64,000 bases of DNA from assembly GCA_021018995.1 (NCBI GenBank), contig CM037587.1, positions 16,121,366 through 16,185,365 of the forward strand, read 5' to 3'. The notes under the pieces are model-generated. The model ran no database searches, was not told the DNA's origin, and saw only the letters and a program-made list of their open reading frames with translations. How positions within the stretch are numbered: position 1 is the first letter of the stretch; the number at the start of each line of letters is the position of its first letter. The DNA comes from Chloranthus sessilifolius (taxonomy: Eukaryota; Streptophyta; Magnoliopsida; Chloranthales; Chloranthaceae). The position numbers and the translations under genes are program-made. Below, piece by piece: positions 32,498-42,451 of this stretch.

Positions 32498-34267
32498 ATG
32501 GATAGAGATGTAATGGATTCCCACATGGCTTTCGACGACGTTGATCGCCACGATAACCTACATTGGCTTCGAACCCAACGCCAAATGCCAATCGCCACCC
32601 CTACACCTAGGGTTCTGGCGATCGGCCCTAGTTTTATGCAAGAATCTAGCGGCTTTAACACTGTCGGATTTGGCACCCCGCGCGATAATTCTCGCAGTTA
32701 CAATATGCCCCCTCAACATGGGATTGTTGCCCGTGACGCCCAAAACGTCGTTGACTATTTGAAAAGAATGCGTTCCGAAAACCCTAATTTCTATTATGCG
32801 ATCCAAGACGACGATGACCAGGGCATGAGCAATGTGTTTTGGGCAGACCAGCGTGCCCGAACAGCCTATAATTACTTTGGCGATGCAGTTACGTTCGATA
32901 CATCGTATAGGACTAATCGGTCGCGCATACCTTTTGCGACGTTCACTGGGGTGAACCATCATCGTCAACCTGTCCTGTTTGGTTGTGCTTTACTTCCCGA
33001 CGAGTCTGAATTCTCATTTGTTTGGTTGTTTAAAACCTGGCTTTCCGCAATGTCCGGTCGCCATCCGATTTCGATCACGACTGATCAAGACCGTGCACTA
33101 CGAGCAGCCATTGCGCAAGTTTTCCCCGAAACCCGTCACCGCCTTTGCAAGTGGCATGTTTTGAGAGAGACCCAAGAGAGGTTGTCTCATGTGTATCACG
33201 CTAGCCCTAGTTTTCAAGGAGATTTCGATAAGTGTGTAAATGGGACCGAATCGATTGATGAATTCGAGTCGTATTGGGGGTCACTTGTTGATCAGTACGA
33301 ACTTAGGGATAACGAGTGGGTTATATCGTTGTACAATTCTCGACGGCAGTGGGTCCCGGTCTACTTACGAGACACCTTCTTTGCCGAAATGTTTACGAAC
33401 CAAGGAAGTGAAGGTGTGGGCTTGTATTTTGACGGCTATGTTAATTCAAAGACCAATCTGCAAGTATTTGTTACGCAGTATGAGAAAGCTCTCGACAGCC
33501 GTTATGAAAAGGAAGTGAAAGCGGATTCAGAGACGATTAACTCTGCGCCGGTGTTGAAGACGCCTTCTCCTATGGAGAAGCAAGCGGCGGAACTCTACAC
33601 GAAGAAGATATTTTCAGAGTTCCAAGATGAATTGGTCGAGATTCTTGCCTACTCAGCGAAGAAAATCAACGGTGATGGGGTGATCAGCACCTATAGGGTG
33701 GCGAAATTTGGGGGTGATCAAAATGCATACACTGTGACATTCAATTCATCCGAAATGAGAGCCACTTGTAGTTGCCAGATGTTTGAGTTTTCCGGTATTC
33801 TTTGTCGGCATGTGCTAACCGTCTTCAGAGTGAGAAATGTTCTCACAATCCCAACTCATTACATATTGAAACGGTGGACAAGAGAGGCGAAGAGCGGGAT
33901 TGTATTGGATGATCGCGGCATTGAATCGGAAGGCAATCCTCGAGAATCTTTGACCATGCAATATAATAATTTACGCCAGGAGGCTATTAAGTATGCTAAG
34001 GAAGGAGCGGCCTCCATAGATCTTTACAATGTGGCTATGCATGCTCTACGAGAGGCCGTGGGTAAAGTCACCGCAGCTAAAAAAAGTGCTCTCGAAATTG
34101 TTGAAATGGGCGCTTTCATCGGTGGGAATAATCGGGACAACAATATCAGTGGACTAAGCCAGGCACACAATATGGTGCATCAGATAACTCATCATCACGA
34201 TCCTCATCAAAATATGGGTGCGATTCATCCATGGGCATTGCTTCAACCTCGATCTCAGCCTTCTCAG
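32498..34267 (+). CDS. FRS5-like: FAR1-RELATED SEQUENCE 5-like protein, exon 1
   Basis: FRS proteins are nuclear regulators domesticated from Mutator-like transposases; FHY3/FAR1 activate light-signalling genes. This exon encodes residues 1-590 with no internal stop. Residues 75-130 (DAQNVVDYLKRM ... VFWADQRA) lead into the MULE domain: FDTSY with D134, then TTDQD with D196 and CKWH near 217-220. VLKTPSPMEKQA is at 352-363. A SWIM zinc finger (C424, C426, C436, H438) follows, then the KRWTREAKS segment. It closely resembles Arabidopsis FRS5 from memory. The first ATG in frame is used; frame-open sequence begins only 15 bases upstream. The N-terminal FAR1 zinc-binding domain (roughly 150-200 residues in the family) is absent and I found no upstream exon for it. 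The exon ends CAG/GTCAGT in phase 0. Confidence 0.88.
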
Positions 34268-35149
34268 GTCAGTTATTTTTCTCTTTTTTGTTTTCTCTAC
34301 TCTTATTCTTTATCTATTTTATTGTACATTAAGTGTAGGAGATGGTACTAAGTGGATGGGCAGTGCCACACTTGTGGTGCTGGGGTCATCATCAATATGT
34401 ACACCTGTGAGACATGTATTTGTGCGCGAGTGTATATATATATATAGTTAAGCTGGGACTGAACCTGCGACTTGACATACATATCTCATCAATATGAGAT
34501 GTCCAAGTTGCATGCCAATGCCTAGATCGGGTTCAGCTGAAATTTTATCGTCATTGGAATTTTGCAAACTGTTTGATCAAATGAAATTTTTGGATGCAAT
34601 GTGCAGTGTTACAATACCCACTTTACCTATGCATTTACAGGCTGTTGTTGATCAGGTGGTAGTGAATGGTGCAGTATTTTTTGGGCTGAAGCTAGATGAT
34701 GGCCACGTGTAAAGCATTGATGGCCTGTGCACAATGTAGTCAATTGGCATATGCATATGTGGGTCGCATATGCCATTATGCCATGGCATAAATTTTTTTT
34801 GTTTTTTCAAAAAAATCTCCAAAGTTCCCCATATTGATCAATAATATGTTTTGTGTTAATTAAGTATTAATTTTGTAGTGTCTCGAGTATGAAATAGAAG
34901 TATATGATATAAGTATATAACCCATAAGTTAGAAGGGAAAATATAAATTTCATTGATTTAAACAAAATAGTACAAAAATGAACATAGGAAGATACAAAAA
35001 AGAAGGAAAATAGTAAAGAAGAAAATTATTATTTAAGTAAAAGTATCTTAAGTTCTTAACATTTGTTTCTACTTAACGGTATTGGGTACCGGGGGCAAAA
35101 ATTCTACACATTAGTTTTTAACCCACAATGGTACACCTCCACCTCCACC

Positions 35150-37846
35150 ATAATCATCACTTGTATTGTCGTCATCCTTCGAATCGTCTCCTTCTTCAAC
35201 ACATTATTGTTCCTCGGTTTCTTCATCATCAAATCTCACTAAGACGGTATCTATATCGTCTATGAGTGCTTCATCTTCATATATCTCGTCTTCTTCTTAT
35301 TGACGCGAGGATGTGCGTGAGCTACCGTCTCCCGCTGTCGATCTTCTCCTCCGCCTAGTAGGAAGCTCATCTCTAAAAGCGGCCTCTTCCACTTGCTTAC
35401 ACGTAAAATCCTTATCCGCAAAGACTTGCTCATCGAAGGCATCCGCCATCCAAGGAGAATCGAAGGCAAGTCTTCGAGAGAGATGGGATCATAGTGTCCC
35501 TGATGTTCCCGATTCTTTAGAAAGCGATCCCGTAGCTTTTGGTTGTATTACACAAAGACCAAATCATTAAGCTTTTTTTGCTCAAGCTTGTTCCGCTTTT
35601 TCGTATGTATCTATTTAAAAGAAATGTTTAATAAATATTAATATCTATTAAAATTTAAACAATTAAATTAAAATTATGAGTGTAAAAATTTAATAAAAAT
35701 AAACTAGTTACCATATCAAACGTGCTCCAATTCCGTTCACATGCCGAGGAGGTACATGTAAGGTTAAGAACCTTAGCGGCCATCTTCTTCAATAATCGAT
35801 ATTTTGTCACCGAATCCACTTCATAGGACAACACCAATCGGCTACAAACATTAATATTAATTAAATATATTTATAGTATTAAACTATTAATTTAGAAAAA
35901 ATGAAATGTAATAAAAAATAAATCATAAACATGCTTACTAGGTATTTTGGATTCTCTTTGTCGAACCACAATTTCTCTTCCGAACATCCCTTGAGCATTC
36001 TTGTATCGGTCAAAAGAGTTGCTAATCTGATCTTGTTCGTCTTTGTCTGGAACCATCTTCTCTAAAACATCAAGGAAATCACTAATATGTGTTGCTTCTA
36101 CCGCCTCCCAATTCAGATAAGAGAAATAAACTGCAGGATTTAGGAGGAATGCTGCGGAATACAATGGGCTATACATTTAGGCACCCCATCTCTTCTCAGC
36201 TATGTCAATAATGAGTTGAAAGAGACGAGATTTGTACATATTATTAAATTTAATTTTTTCTATAGTTTTTTCCATAAAACTATAGATATAGCCTATAACA
36301 GGCTTCTCATCACCATCAACCAATCGTAGTACTTCTACAATTGGTTGCGAGTCTCTAAGTGATTGGACAACATTATTCCAAAAAGAGTTGATTAAGATGG
36401 TTTGTGCCACCCACTTCCCTTTGGCCTTCTTTGACTAAACTCCATTCCTCCAATTGGTGAAAGTTACAAAGCTTCTAAGGTCCTCTTTTAGCATGCATGT
36501 TTTTTAATGTAAAGAAGGCCATAGCAAAACGGGTGATGGCGAGGCATTACAAATTACCTCCAATTATTTTTCACATATGGTGGAGTAGAAGTGTATGCTT
36601 ATACATATACACTATTACCTTCCTAGCCTTAGCTACGGTTTTAATATGCTTAAAATCGTAGAAGTGTATGCTCATACATATACACTACTACCTTCCTAGC
36701 CTTAGCTACGGTTTTAATATGCACTTTTCCTATCTTTTCCAAGATTAAGTCTAAGCAATGGGCCGCACATGGGGTCCAATATACGTGTGGTCTCCATTCT
36801 ATTATCAGCCCACGGCTACCAAGTTTGCCGCGTTGTCCGTGACAACTTGGACAACATATTATGCACCAATGTCTTTCTATCACCTCATCTATAAGGGAAA
36901 ATAGATATTCGGCCATGTGAGAATGGACCGAGGCATCTACGGATTTAATGGGCATAGTTTCGGTAGGACAATTTGCCAAAAAGTTGATGATTGACCTACC
37001 GGCCTTATCGGTCCAACCATCAGTCATTAATGAACACCCATATGTCTTCTAATCCTCTCGATATTTATCGAGAAAGGCTTTTATGAAGTCTACCTCCTTT
37101 TTAAGACGGTTTGTCTTATCTCATGATATGATGGAGGTTTTAGGCCAGGTCCAAGTTGTACAAGAGCTTCGACCATTACTTGAAAGCTCTTTAACTTTAC
37201 GGTATTGAATGCAATACTGGCTTGGTACATCCACTTAGCCACGTATTAAATAGTGTTGGATCAGTCCTTAGCTTTAAATATATTTTCTATAGTGGTTTGG
37301 GCCAGACCCTTACCCCTAGCGTCTACCACATCCTGGGGATGTGGTCTACAAGAGAAGAATTTGTCTATTCCCTTCCCCTTTCTACCACGTGCTCTTTTAG
37401 TGGGTGGTGGTCTTCCAGTACGAGCCGTGGAATGAGTAGATCTATCATGTTCTTCTTCATCTTCATCAACATCATAGTACTGTTGTAAAATCACTTCGTC
37501 ATTATGTTTCGTCCTCGAAGTCTTATCCATCCATTTCAAGATCTCTTTTCGAATTTCCGGCGTGACATTTGAACATGCCTTCGCATTCGATCATGGTTGC
37601 CAAGCAAGATGTTGCTTGTATCTCTCTATTCCCCCATGCTTACATGGGCGCCTAGGGACATTGGACCTTATTTTTTTCGATTACACTCTTGTAACGCCCA
37701 TATTTCCAACCCAGATCGGCGGAATTTGCCGGCGTAAGAGCGTCATTCGAGGATGTAGACATAATGATAACGTAATTTAAAGAAGTGACATTAACAACCA
37801 CACTAAAAAACTGAAAGAAATGACGTGTAATAAGGAAGAAAAACAA
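35150..37846 (-). pseudogene. hAT transposase (BED/DUF659/dimerisation), decayed
   Basis: The minus strand encodes, in order: an N-terminal start (MSTSSNDALTPANSADLGWK) with a BED-type zinc-finger region near 37560-37700; a basic linker (GRPPPTKRARGRKGKGIDKF); the DUF659 core, with LMTDGWTDKAG and WTPCAAHCLDLILEKIGKVH; a middle helical region (VIGYIYSFMEKTIEKIKF ... AAFLLNPAVYF); and the hAT C-terminal dimerisation domain (KVLNLTCTSSACERNWSTFD). An acidic tail near 35170-35500 follows. Matching plant hAT transposases run to about 650-750 residues. There are at least four interruptions: a stop before KTYGC, frame changes around the BED finger and near the tail, and a 73-bp internal tandem duplication. 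It is antisense to the FRS5-like gene and unlikely to be active. Confidence 0.8.
36585..36726. repeat. 73-bp tandem duplication within the hAT transposase
   Basis: Two copies start with GTAGAAGTGTATGCT at 36585 and 36658 and share CCTTCCTAGCCTTAGCTACG. They differ at only two or three positions, so the duplication is recent relative to the decay of the element. Confidence 0.85.
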
Positions 37847-38568
37847 TCAAATAAAATGTAATAGGAATTATAAATTAATTCTAACTCGTCTCTTGATTCT
37901 TAAGGTGATTCCTCCCTCTTTGCTTGAAGAATGAAGAATTGAAGATTGAAGCATGAACCTCTCAACTCTTTACTTAATTAACTACAAAATAAAGCAAAAG
38001 AAATTATGATTAAAGATTTAAGTAAGAGAGAGAGAAAGAGAGTACTAAAAACTCAAAATAGACCAAATAGACACAAATCATACCTTGGATGGATGTGGTA
38101 TGAATTAGGAAGAGAAACCCCCCATTTATAGGGCTCTGGAGAGGCCTAAAAAGCAAAAAAAAAATTAAAAAAAGTCTAACGGTCATAAATATGACCGTTG
38201 GGGATGTCGCATATGCCATCATGGGATATGCGACAGAGCCATTTAAAATACATATGCGTTCACATATGTGATCACATATGACAGGCAGTGCACCACAGGC
38301 AGGTGGTGCACTAGTTGAATGCCAGTCAGCGTAGAGTTTTTTTTCCTTTCATTTTAATGTGACATGGGCTTTGTATTTTACTTCATAATTATTCTATAGA
38401 ATTGCGTATCGAATAGTTACTGTAAAATAAGAAGGGACTGACTCCTATGACCGCTTTACACTGATATTGCATGAGGCCTGGTTGCATACACCTTTGATCA
38501 ATTTAATTGTTTCATCATCACTTGCACCACACTCAGCCCAACAATTACACATTTTGGAGCATTGGAAC

Positions 38569-38731
38569 CATGGATCAAAATATCGTCCGATACCGATACG
38601 TATCGGTATTGGACTCGAACAATACATTGAATGTATCGTCCGATACAGACCGGTACCGATACGTATCATCCGATACATATCGTTTTGGAGCTCGGACAAT
38701 ACGTATCGGTAACCCGATATTTTAACCCATG
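38569..38731. mobile_element. MITE A1 with 8-bp duplication ATTGGAAC
   Basis: 163 bp with terminal inverted repeats CATGGATCAAAAT and its mirror ATTTTAACCCATG, flanked by ATTGGAAC at 38561-38568 and 38732-38739. The interior is rich in 'CGATACGTATCG' and 'ATCGTCCGATAC' palindromes. It lies in the FRS5-like intron. The family is hAT-like or Mutator-like; the duplication is 8-9 bp. Confidence 0.8.
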
Positions 38732-39157
38732 ATTGGAACTATCCGATCCGAGTGCTTTAATATCGACCGTTAAAATAATGTGCACAACAGTCTATATTAC
38801 AGTGCATAGATAGGATGGGTCAAATCCCCCCAACGATACTGATTTTTGGACCCACAGTAGCTCCCAATGCGAGCTAGGATTTTGATAACTTGGATTGCTC
38901 AAAAAATGTGCCACTTGTGCTAAAATAATTGCTTCTCATAAGCTCTGTTTATAAATGATTCTCATAACCCATTGTACCTTTTAGTTTTCATTACATTAGT
39001 AACTCGGTCATTTATAGGAACTAAATTTGTATGGATTGGGTGGTCACATAACTGTATGATTTTTCCCTTTTTTCTGTATGAATTTCAGTCTTGGGTTGAT
39101 TTTGACCTTTTATTGTCAAACATGTGGCACTTGGATAATGGCTCCGGACCAACATTT

Positions 39158-39945
39158 AAACACCAAATAGTGTTGAAGTCATCTTACACACTTAAAATTA
39201 AACTTTTATCTCACATGATTGAAGTGTGATTTATCATTATGCCATGTGCAACACATCTATGATCAATCTAAATTGCCCAAGTCGCAATCTATCATTGGAA
39301 TATGTCTCGGGCCAATCAAATATGCCGATAAGTAGATGGCCATACGATTGATGAACTTTAATATCAGCCTTCAAAAATAAAGATAACGGTTGATATTATC
39401 GTCCACAGATCAGATGGTTTAAAATTTTAAATCTCTCCAAAACACCATTTTTGGGCCTGTTGCACTTCAACTTATGATATCTCACTTTGACTCTGTGGAT
39501 TATCCACATTTCAAATCGTTGATGGTATTCAATCACTTAAACACCACTTTGGTGTTTAAATGACGGTTCGGAGAGTCAGTCCCGTTTCAACGATTTGAAA
39601 TGTGGATAATAAAGTCAAACTGATAGATCAGAGATTGAAGGATAACGGGCCCAAAAATACAGTTTTTTAGAGTTTTGAACGATCCGATCTGTGCACTCTT
39701 ACCAACAGTTGTGGTTAGTTTTAATGGCAGATTTAAAGATCGCCAATCGGATGGTTCACCTCTACAGCTCTACTTCTGGGCATGATTTTTGGGCTAAAGC
39801 ATCATCTAATGATGGATTGCCACCTGGGCAATTTAGATTGATCATAAATGTGCCCCACGTGTCCTAATAGCAAACCACACTTCAATGGTGTGAGATAAAA
39901 CTTCTAGTTTAATGGTGGAAGATCGTTTAAACACACTTGGTGTAA
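39158..39945. repeat. Fold-back element, near-complete 790-bp palindrome
   Basis: The two halves are inverted copies almost to the end: TTTATCTCACATGATTGAAGTG / CACTTCAATGGTGTGAGATA; GATCAATCTAAATTGCCCA / TGGGCAATTTAGATTGATC; and ATCCACATTTCAAATCGTTGA / TCAACGATTTGAAATGTGGA. The centre lies near 39545 (CACCACTTTGGTGT). No coding sequence is present. It differs in sequence from the other fold-back family. Confidence 0.8.
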
Positions 39946-40724
39946 TACCCTTGCATGCTTAGTATATTTGGAAAGTCAAGTCATTTGAAGGTTCCTTTTT
40001 TATTTTGAGTTAGAAGTGACAGTTCGGTATAATGGCATGTCATAAAAATTTTAGAAAATAAAATAAAACAATTTAGTCACGACTTATGAATCATTTCTTC
40101 ATCCTCGTTTTTTTTCTAATATTTTTTTAATTTAGCTCAAACTTTATAACTTGGTTTCCACTCTGCTCAAGCCCTCCATGAACATAATCCTGCAAACTGA
40201 TTGGCCAATTATTTACCTGGTTCTATCTCTTAGTTTCACTAGGAAAACAGAAACTGCGAGCCATGTAGATTTAATTGACTGAGTCGGTCACCGTGGCTCA
40301 TTAGTATCATAACACTACAGGAATCTGATAGCATCATAAAGACAATAACACTTTTCGTTGAGGTTTGGGTTTCTCTGTGATCTGCCAGAATTTGTGGATT
40401 GAGCCACTGTTTATATATCAAAGTCTCATATGCATGCTACAAAAAACCTTTTTTTCTTTCAAAAGTTTGTTCATATTTTTCATTAATGCCAAGTTTTCTA
40501 TCTCCTTTTTTCCCCTTCTAATGGCCAAGTAGTGTTCTTTGGGTCCCCCACCCCTTCATTTCAGAAAGATTAATTTCTAGTGCGTGTCAGTAGAAACATT
40601 GTTGCCTGGATACTTTTGGGATTTTGCCGTGCTGACACTTGGACACTTCTCAACATGACATGACACCGTTTGCAGATATAGAATATTTTAAGTTGGATTT
40701 TTTGTGTCAACATGACATGACACA
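39946..40724. other. FRS5-like intron segment, nothing recognised
   Basis: AT-rich sequence without a supportable gene or repeat structure on either strand. Near 40633-40735 the phrase 'acatgacatgacac' occurs twice. Confidence 0.5.
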
Positions 40725-41256
40725 ATATTTTTGCTGTTGCACATAGTTTAAAAAGGCTGACCTTGTATTTTGGGACATATGCCACGTGAAACTCCATCTC
40801 AGCCGTTTGATTTGAAGGCCGTAATGTAAAGCATGGATCAAAATTTCGGGCATGGTCGAAACGAAACCAAAATCCAAAATTTCGGTCCAATTTGTATGGG
40901 CTCCAAAATTTCTGATTTCAGTTTCGGTTTCAGTTTCAGTCATGCCCGAAACCAAAAAATTTTATCCTTAATGTAAAGCGCTTTGGTGAAAAAATATTGG
41001 CATGAAACACAGTCTCTATCATTTGATCGAACACAGTCAACCATCGAATCAAATGATGGGCTTTGACTGTGTTGAATCAGACGATAGAGGATTAGAGATT
41101 GTGCTTCATGTCAATCTTTGGCACCATAGATCTCTACATCAGGGCCTTCAAATCAGACAACATAGATGATGTTCCATGTGGTGATCCAAAAAAATACCAA
41201 ATCTTTCTTTTTATACTATGTGCAACGACATATATCTCGTGTGCAAGTAGTTACTT
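40725..41256. mobile_element. Fold-back element copy 2, in the FRS5-like intron
   Basis: Inverted arms: TTGCACATAGTTTAAAAA on the left and TTTTTATACTATGTGCAAC on the right. Further in are AAGGCCGTAATG / CAGGGCCTTCAAATCAGA and CTCTATCATTTGATCGAACA / TGTGTTGAATCAGACGATAGAG. A small MITE (40832-40969) sits in the left arm. Its core resembles the copy at 42079-42451. Confidence 0.75.
40832..40969. mobile_element. MITE A2 with 9-bp duplication AATGTAAAG
   Basis: 138 bp starting CATGGATCAAAATTTCGGGC, with the inverse of TTTCGGGCATGAC at the other end. It is flanked by AATGTAAAG at 40823-40831 and 40970-40978. A 9-bp duplication is typical of Mutator-like elements. It is nested in fold-back copy 2. 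Confidence 0.82.
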
Positions 41257-41367
41257 GTATATATATTGTTTTTTTCAAAAAAATGTCGCGCTGCAGGATC
41301 AAAATTTTCAGAAAATACCTGTGCAAAACATGACACCTTTGCACTTTGCACTTTGCACTTGCCTAGG

Positions 41368-41532
41368 CAACGATCAAAATTTTGGTTTCGGGCATGACCA
41401 AAACCGAAATCCGAAATTTTGGACCCATACAAATTGGACCAAAATTTTGGATTTTGGTTTCTTTTCGGCCATGCCCGAAACTGAAACATTTCGGCCGAAA
41501 TTATGAAATTTACGCCGTAATTTTGATCCATG
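41368..41532. mobile_element. MITE A3 with 8-bp duplication TGCCTAGG
   Basis: About 165 bp with ends CAACGATCAAAATTTTGG and AATTTTGATCCATG, flanked by TGCCTAGG at 41360-41367 and 41533-41540. The interior repeats the 'TTTCGGGCATG...CATGCCCGAAA' inverted motif of MITE A2. It is the third member of this family in the intron. Confidence 0.8.
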
Positions 41533-41764
41533 TGCCTAGGTGACTGGAAAGAAATTGGACCATTTACAGCATCATCAGCATCGTGTACTCGTAGGTACTG
41601 CAATCACCTTGTTTTACTGGAGAATTGAGCATCAAGTTTCCAACCAGGTTTTCAGAAAATTGCCGAAGTGGCAATTGATTCGTGAATTTTTATATTTTCA
41701 TTTTTTTTAAATATGCTTTTTTCTCCTTAGCGTCTAACTATCAGAAATTTTGTTTTTTGGATAG

Positions 41765-41959
41765 GATGAAAAGGAGAAGAGAGTTCAGGAGCTGAAGTTT
41801 GAGCTGGAGAGAGTGAATCGGCAATGCGAAGCCTATCGTGCCCATCTTCTCATGTTCTTGAAAGATATTGGAGAACACGAACAAAATCTATCAAAAAAGG
41901 TTCGCATTAGAGAGATTGAATCTGAAGAACCAGAAAGCATTGAGCACGCCAATGGTTAG
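41765..41959 (+). CDS. FRS5-like: FRS5-like protein, last exon (C-terminal coiled coil)
   Basis: After a GATAG acceptor the frame continues in phase 0 for 64 residues: DEKEKRVQELKFELERVNRQ, then CEAYRAHLLMFLKDIGEHEQ, ending in SIEHANG and TAG. The heptad-like spacing and the 'ELE.(V/A)N..CEAYR..LL..LKD' pattern match the C-terminal coiled coil of FRS5 and relatives, which helps these proteins dimerise. Joined to exon 1 the product is 654 residues, against about 790 for FRS5; the difference is the missing N-terminal FAR1 domain. The intron is 7,498 bp and full of mobile elements. Recognition rests on motif memory, not on alignment, but phase and order agree. Confidence 0.85.
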   Translation, partial: DEKEKRVQELKFELERVNRQCEAYRAHLLMFLKDIGEHEQNLSKKVRIREIESEEPESIEHANG

Positions 41960-42078
41960 ATGAGTCTTGACTTTTATGCTTTCTTAAAACTGTTTAGCTT
42001 AATTAACTTGAAACCTCAGATGTATTTGATCTTAAATCTAGTTTTTTCTTCTGTACTTAAATGTGTATAGGCCCTATA

Positions 42079-42451
42079 GGGAGCTACAACTTGCACATGA
42101 TATTTGAATTGTGGCACATGGTTTGAAACTAAAGACTCGCTATTTTTGGGAACTGACGTCTGATTTGAAGGCCATGATGTAAAGATTTCGTGTCATTTGC
42201 TTGAAATGCGATCTCTATCATCTGATTTAACCAAGTTAGAGTTCATCAGAGGATTCAATGGTTGATTGTGTTAAATCAGATGATAGAGATCGTATTTCGT
42301 GCCATTCTTTGGCAAGAAAGATCTTTAAGTCATGGCCTTTAAATCAGACTGCTTAGATGGTGTTTCACATTGAATAGATCTAAAAAATGTCAAAATCTTT
42401 CTTTTTAAATCATGTTCCATGTGGTACTAATCGTGTGCAAGTTGTACCTCC
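42079..42451. mobile_element. Fold-back element copy 3
   Basis: Ends GGAGCTACAACTTGCACATG and TCGTGTGCAAGTTGTACCTCC are inverted copies. The arms continue with CTGATTTGAAGGCCATGA / TCATGGCCTTTAAATCAGA and CTCTATCATCTGATTTAACC / TTAAATCAGATGATAGAG. ATGTGTA(TA)G-like flanks could be a target duplication. It begins about 120 bp past the FRS5-like stop codon and may lie in the 3' untranslated region or just beyond. Confidence 0.78.

Larger units (their letters stand above)
34745..38285 (-). mobile_element. hAT transposon inside the FRS5-like intron
   Basis: The transposase remnant lies in the middle. Both flanking regions are dense in CATATG motifs: near 34750-34790 (GGCATATGCATATGTGGG, TCGCATATGCC) and, inverted, near 38205-38280 (TCGCATATGCCATC, CACATATGTG). 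They look like subterminal transposase-binding repeats. Exact ends and the expected 8-bp duplication could not be fixed, so the boundaries are approximate. Confidence 0.5.
34268..41764 (+). other. Intron of the FRS5-like gene, expanded by mobile elements
   Basis: Bounded by GTCAGT and a GATAG acceptor preceded by a pyrimidine-rich stretch. It contains an antisense hAT transposon, three MITEs with target duplications, and two fold-back elements. The parts 34268-35100, 37900-38560 and 39946-40720 show no gene; a short TATA repeat lies near 34434-34446. Confidence 0.8.

Noticed and set aside
34494-34712. Additional internal exon of the FRS5-like gene
   Set aside because: The frame is open for 72 codons but does not resemble any FRS region. 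Exon 1 joins exon 2 in phase with the family's expected C-terminal coiled coil.
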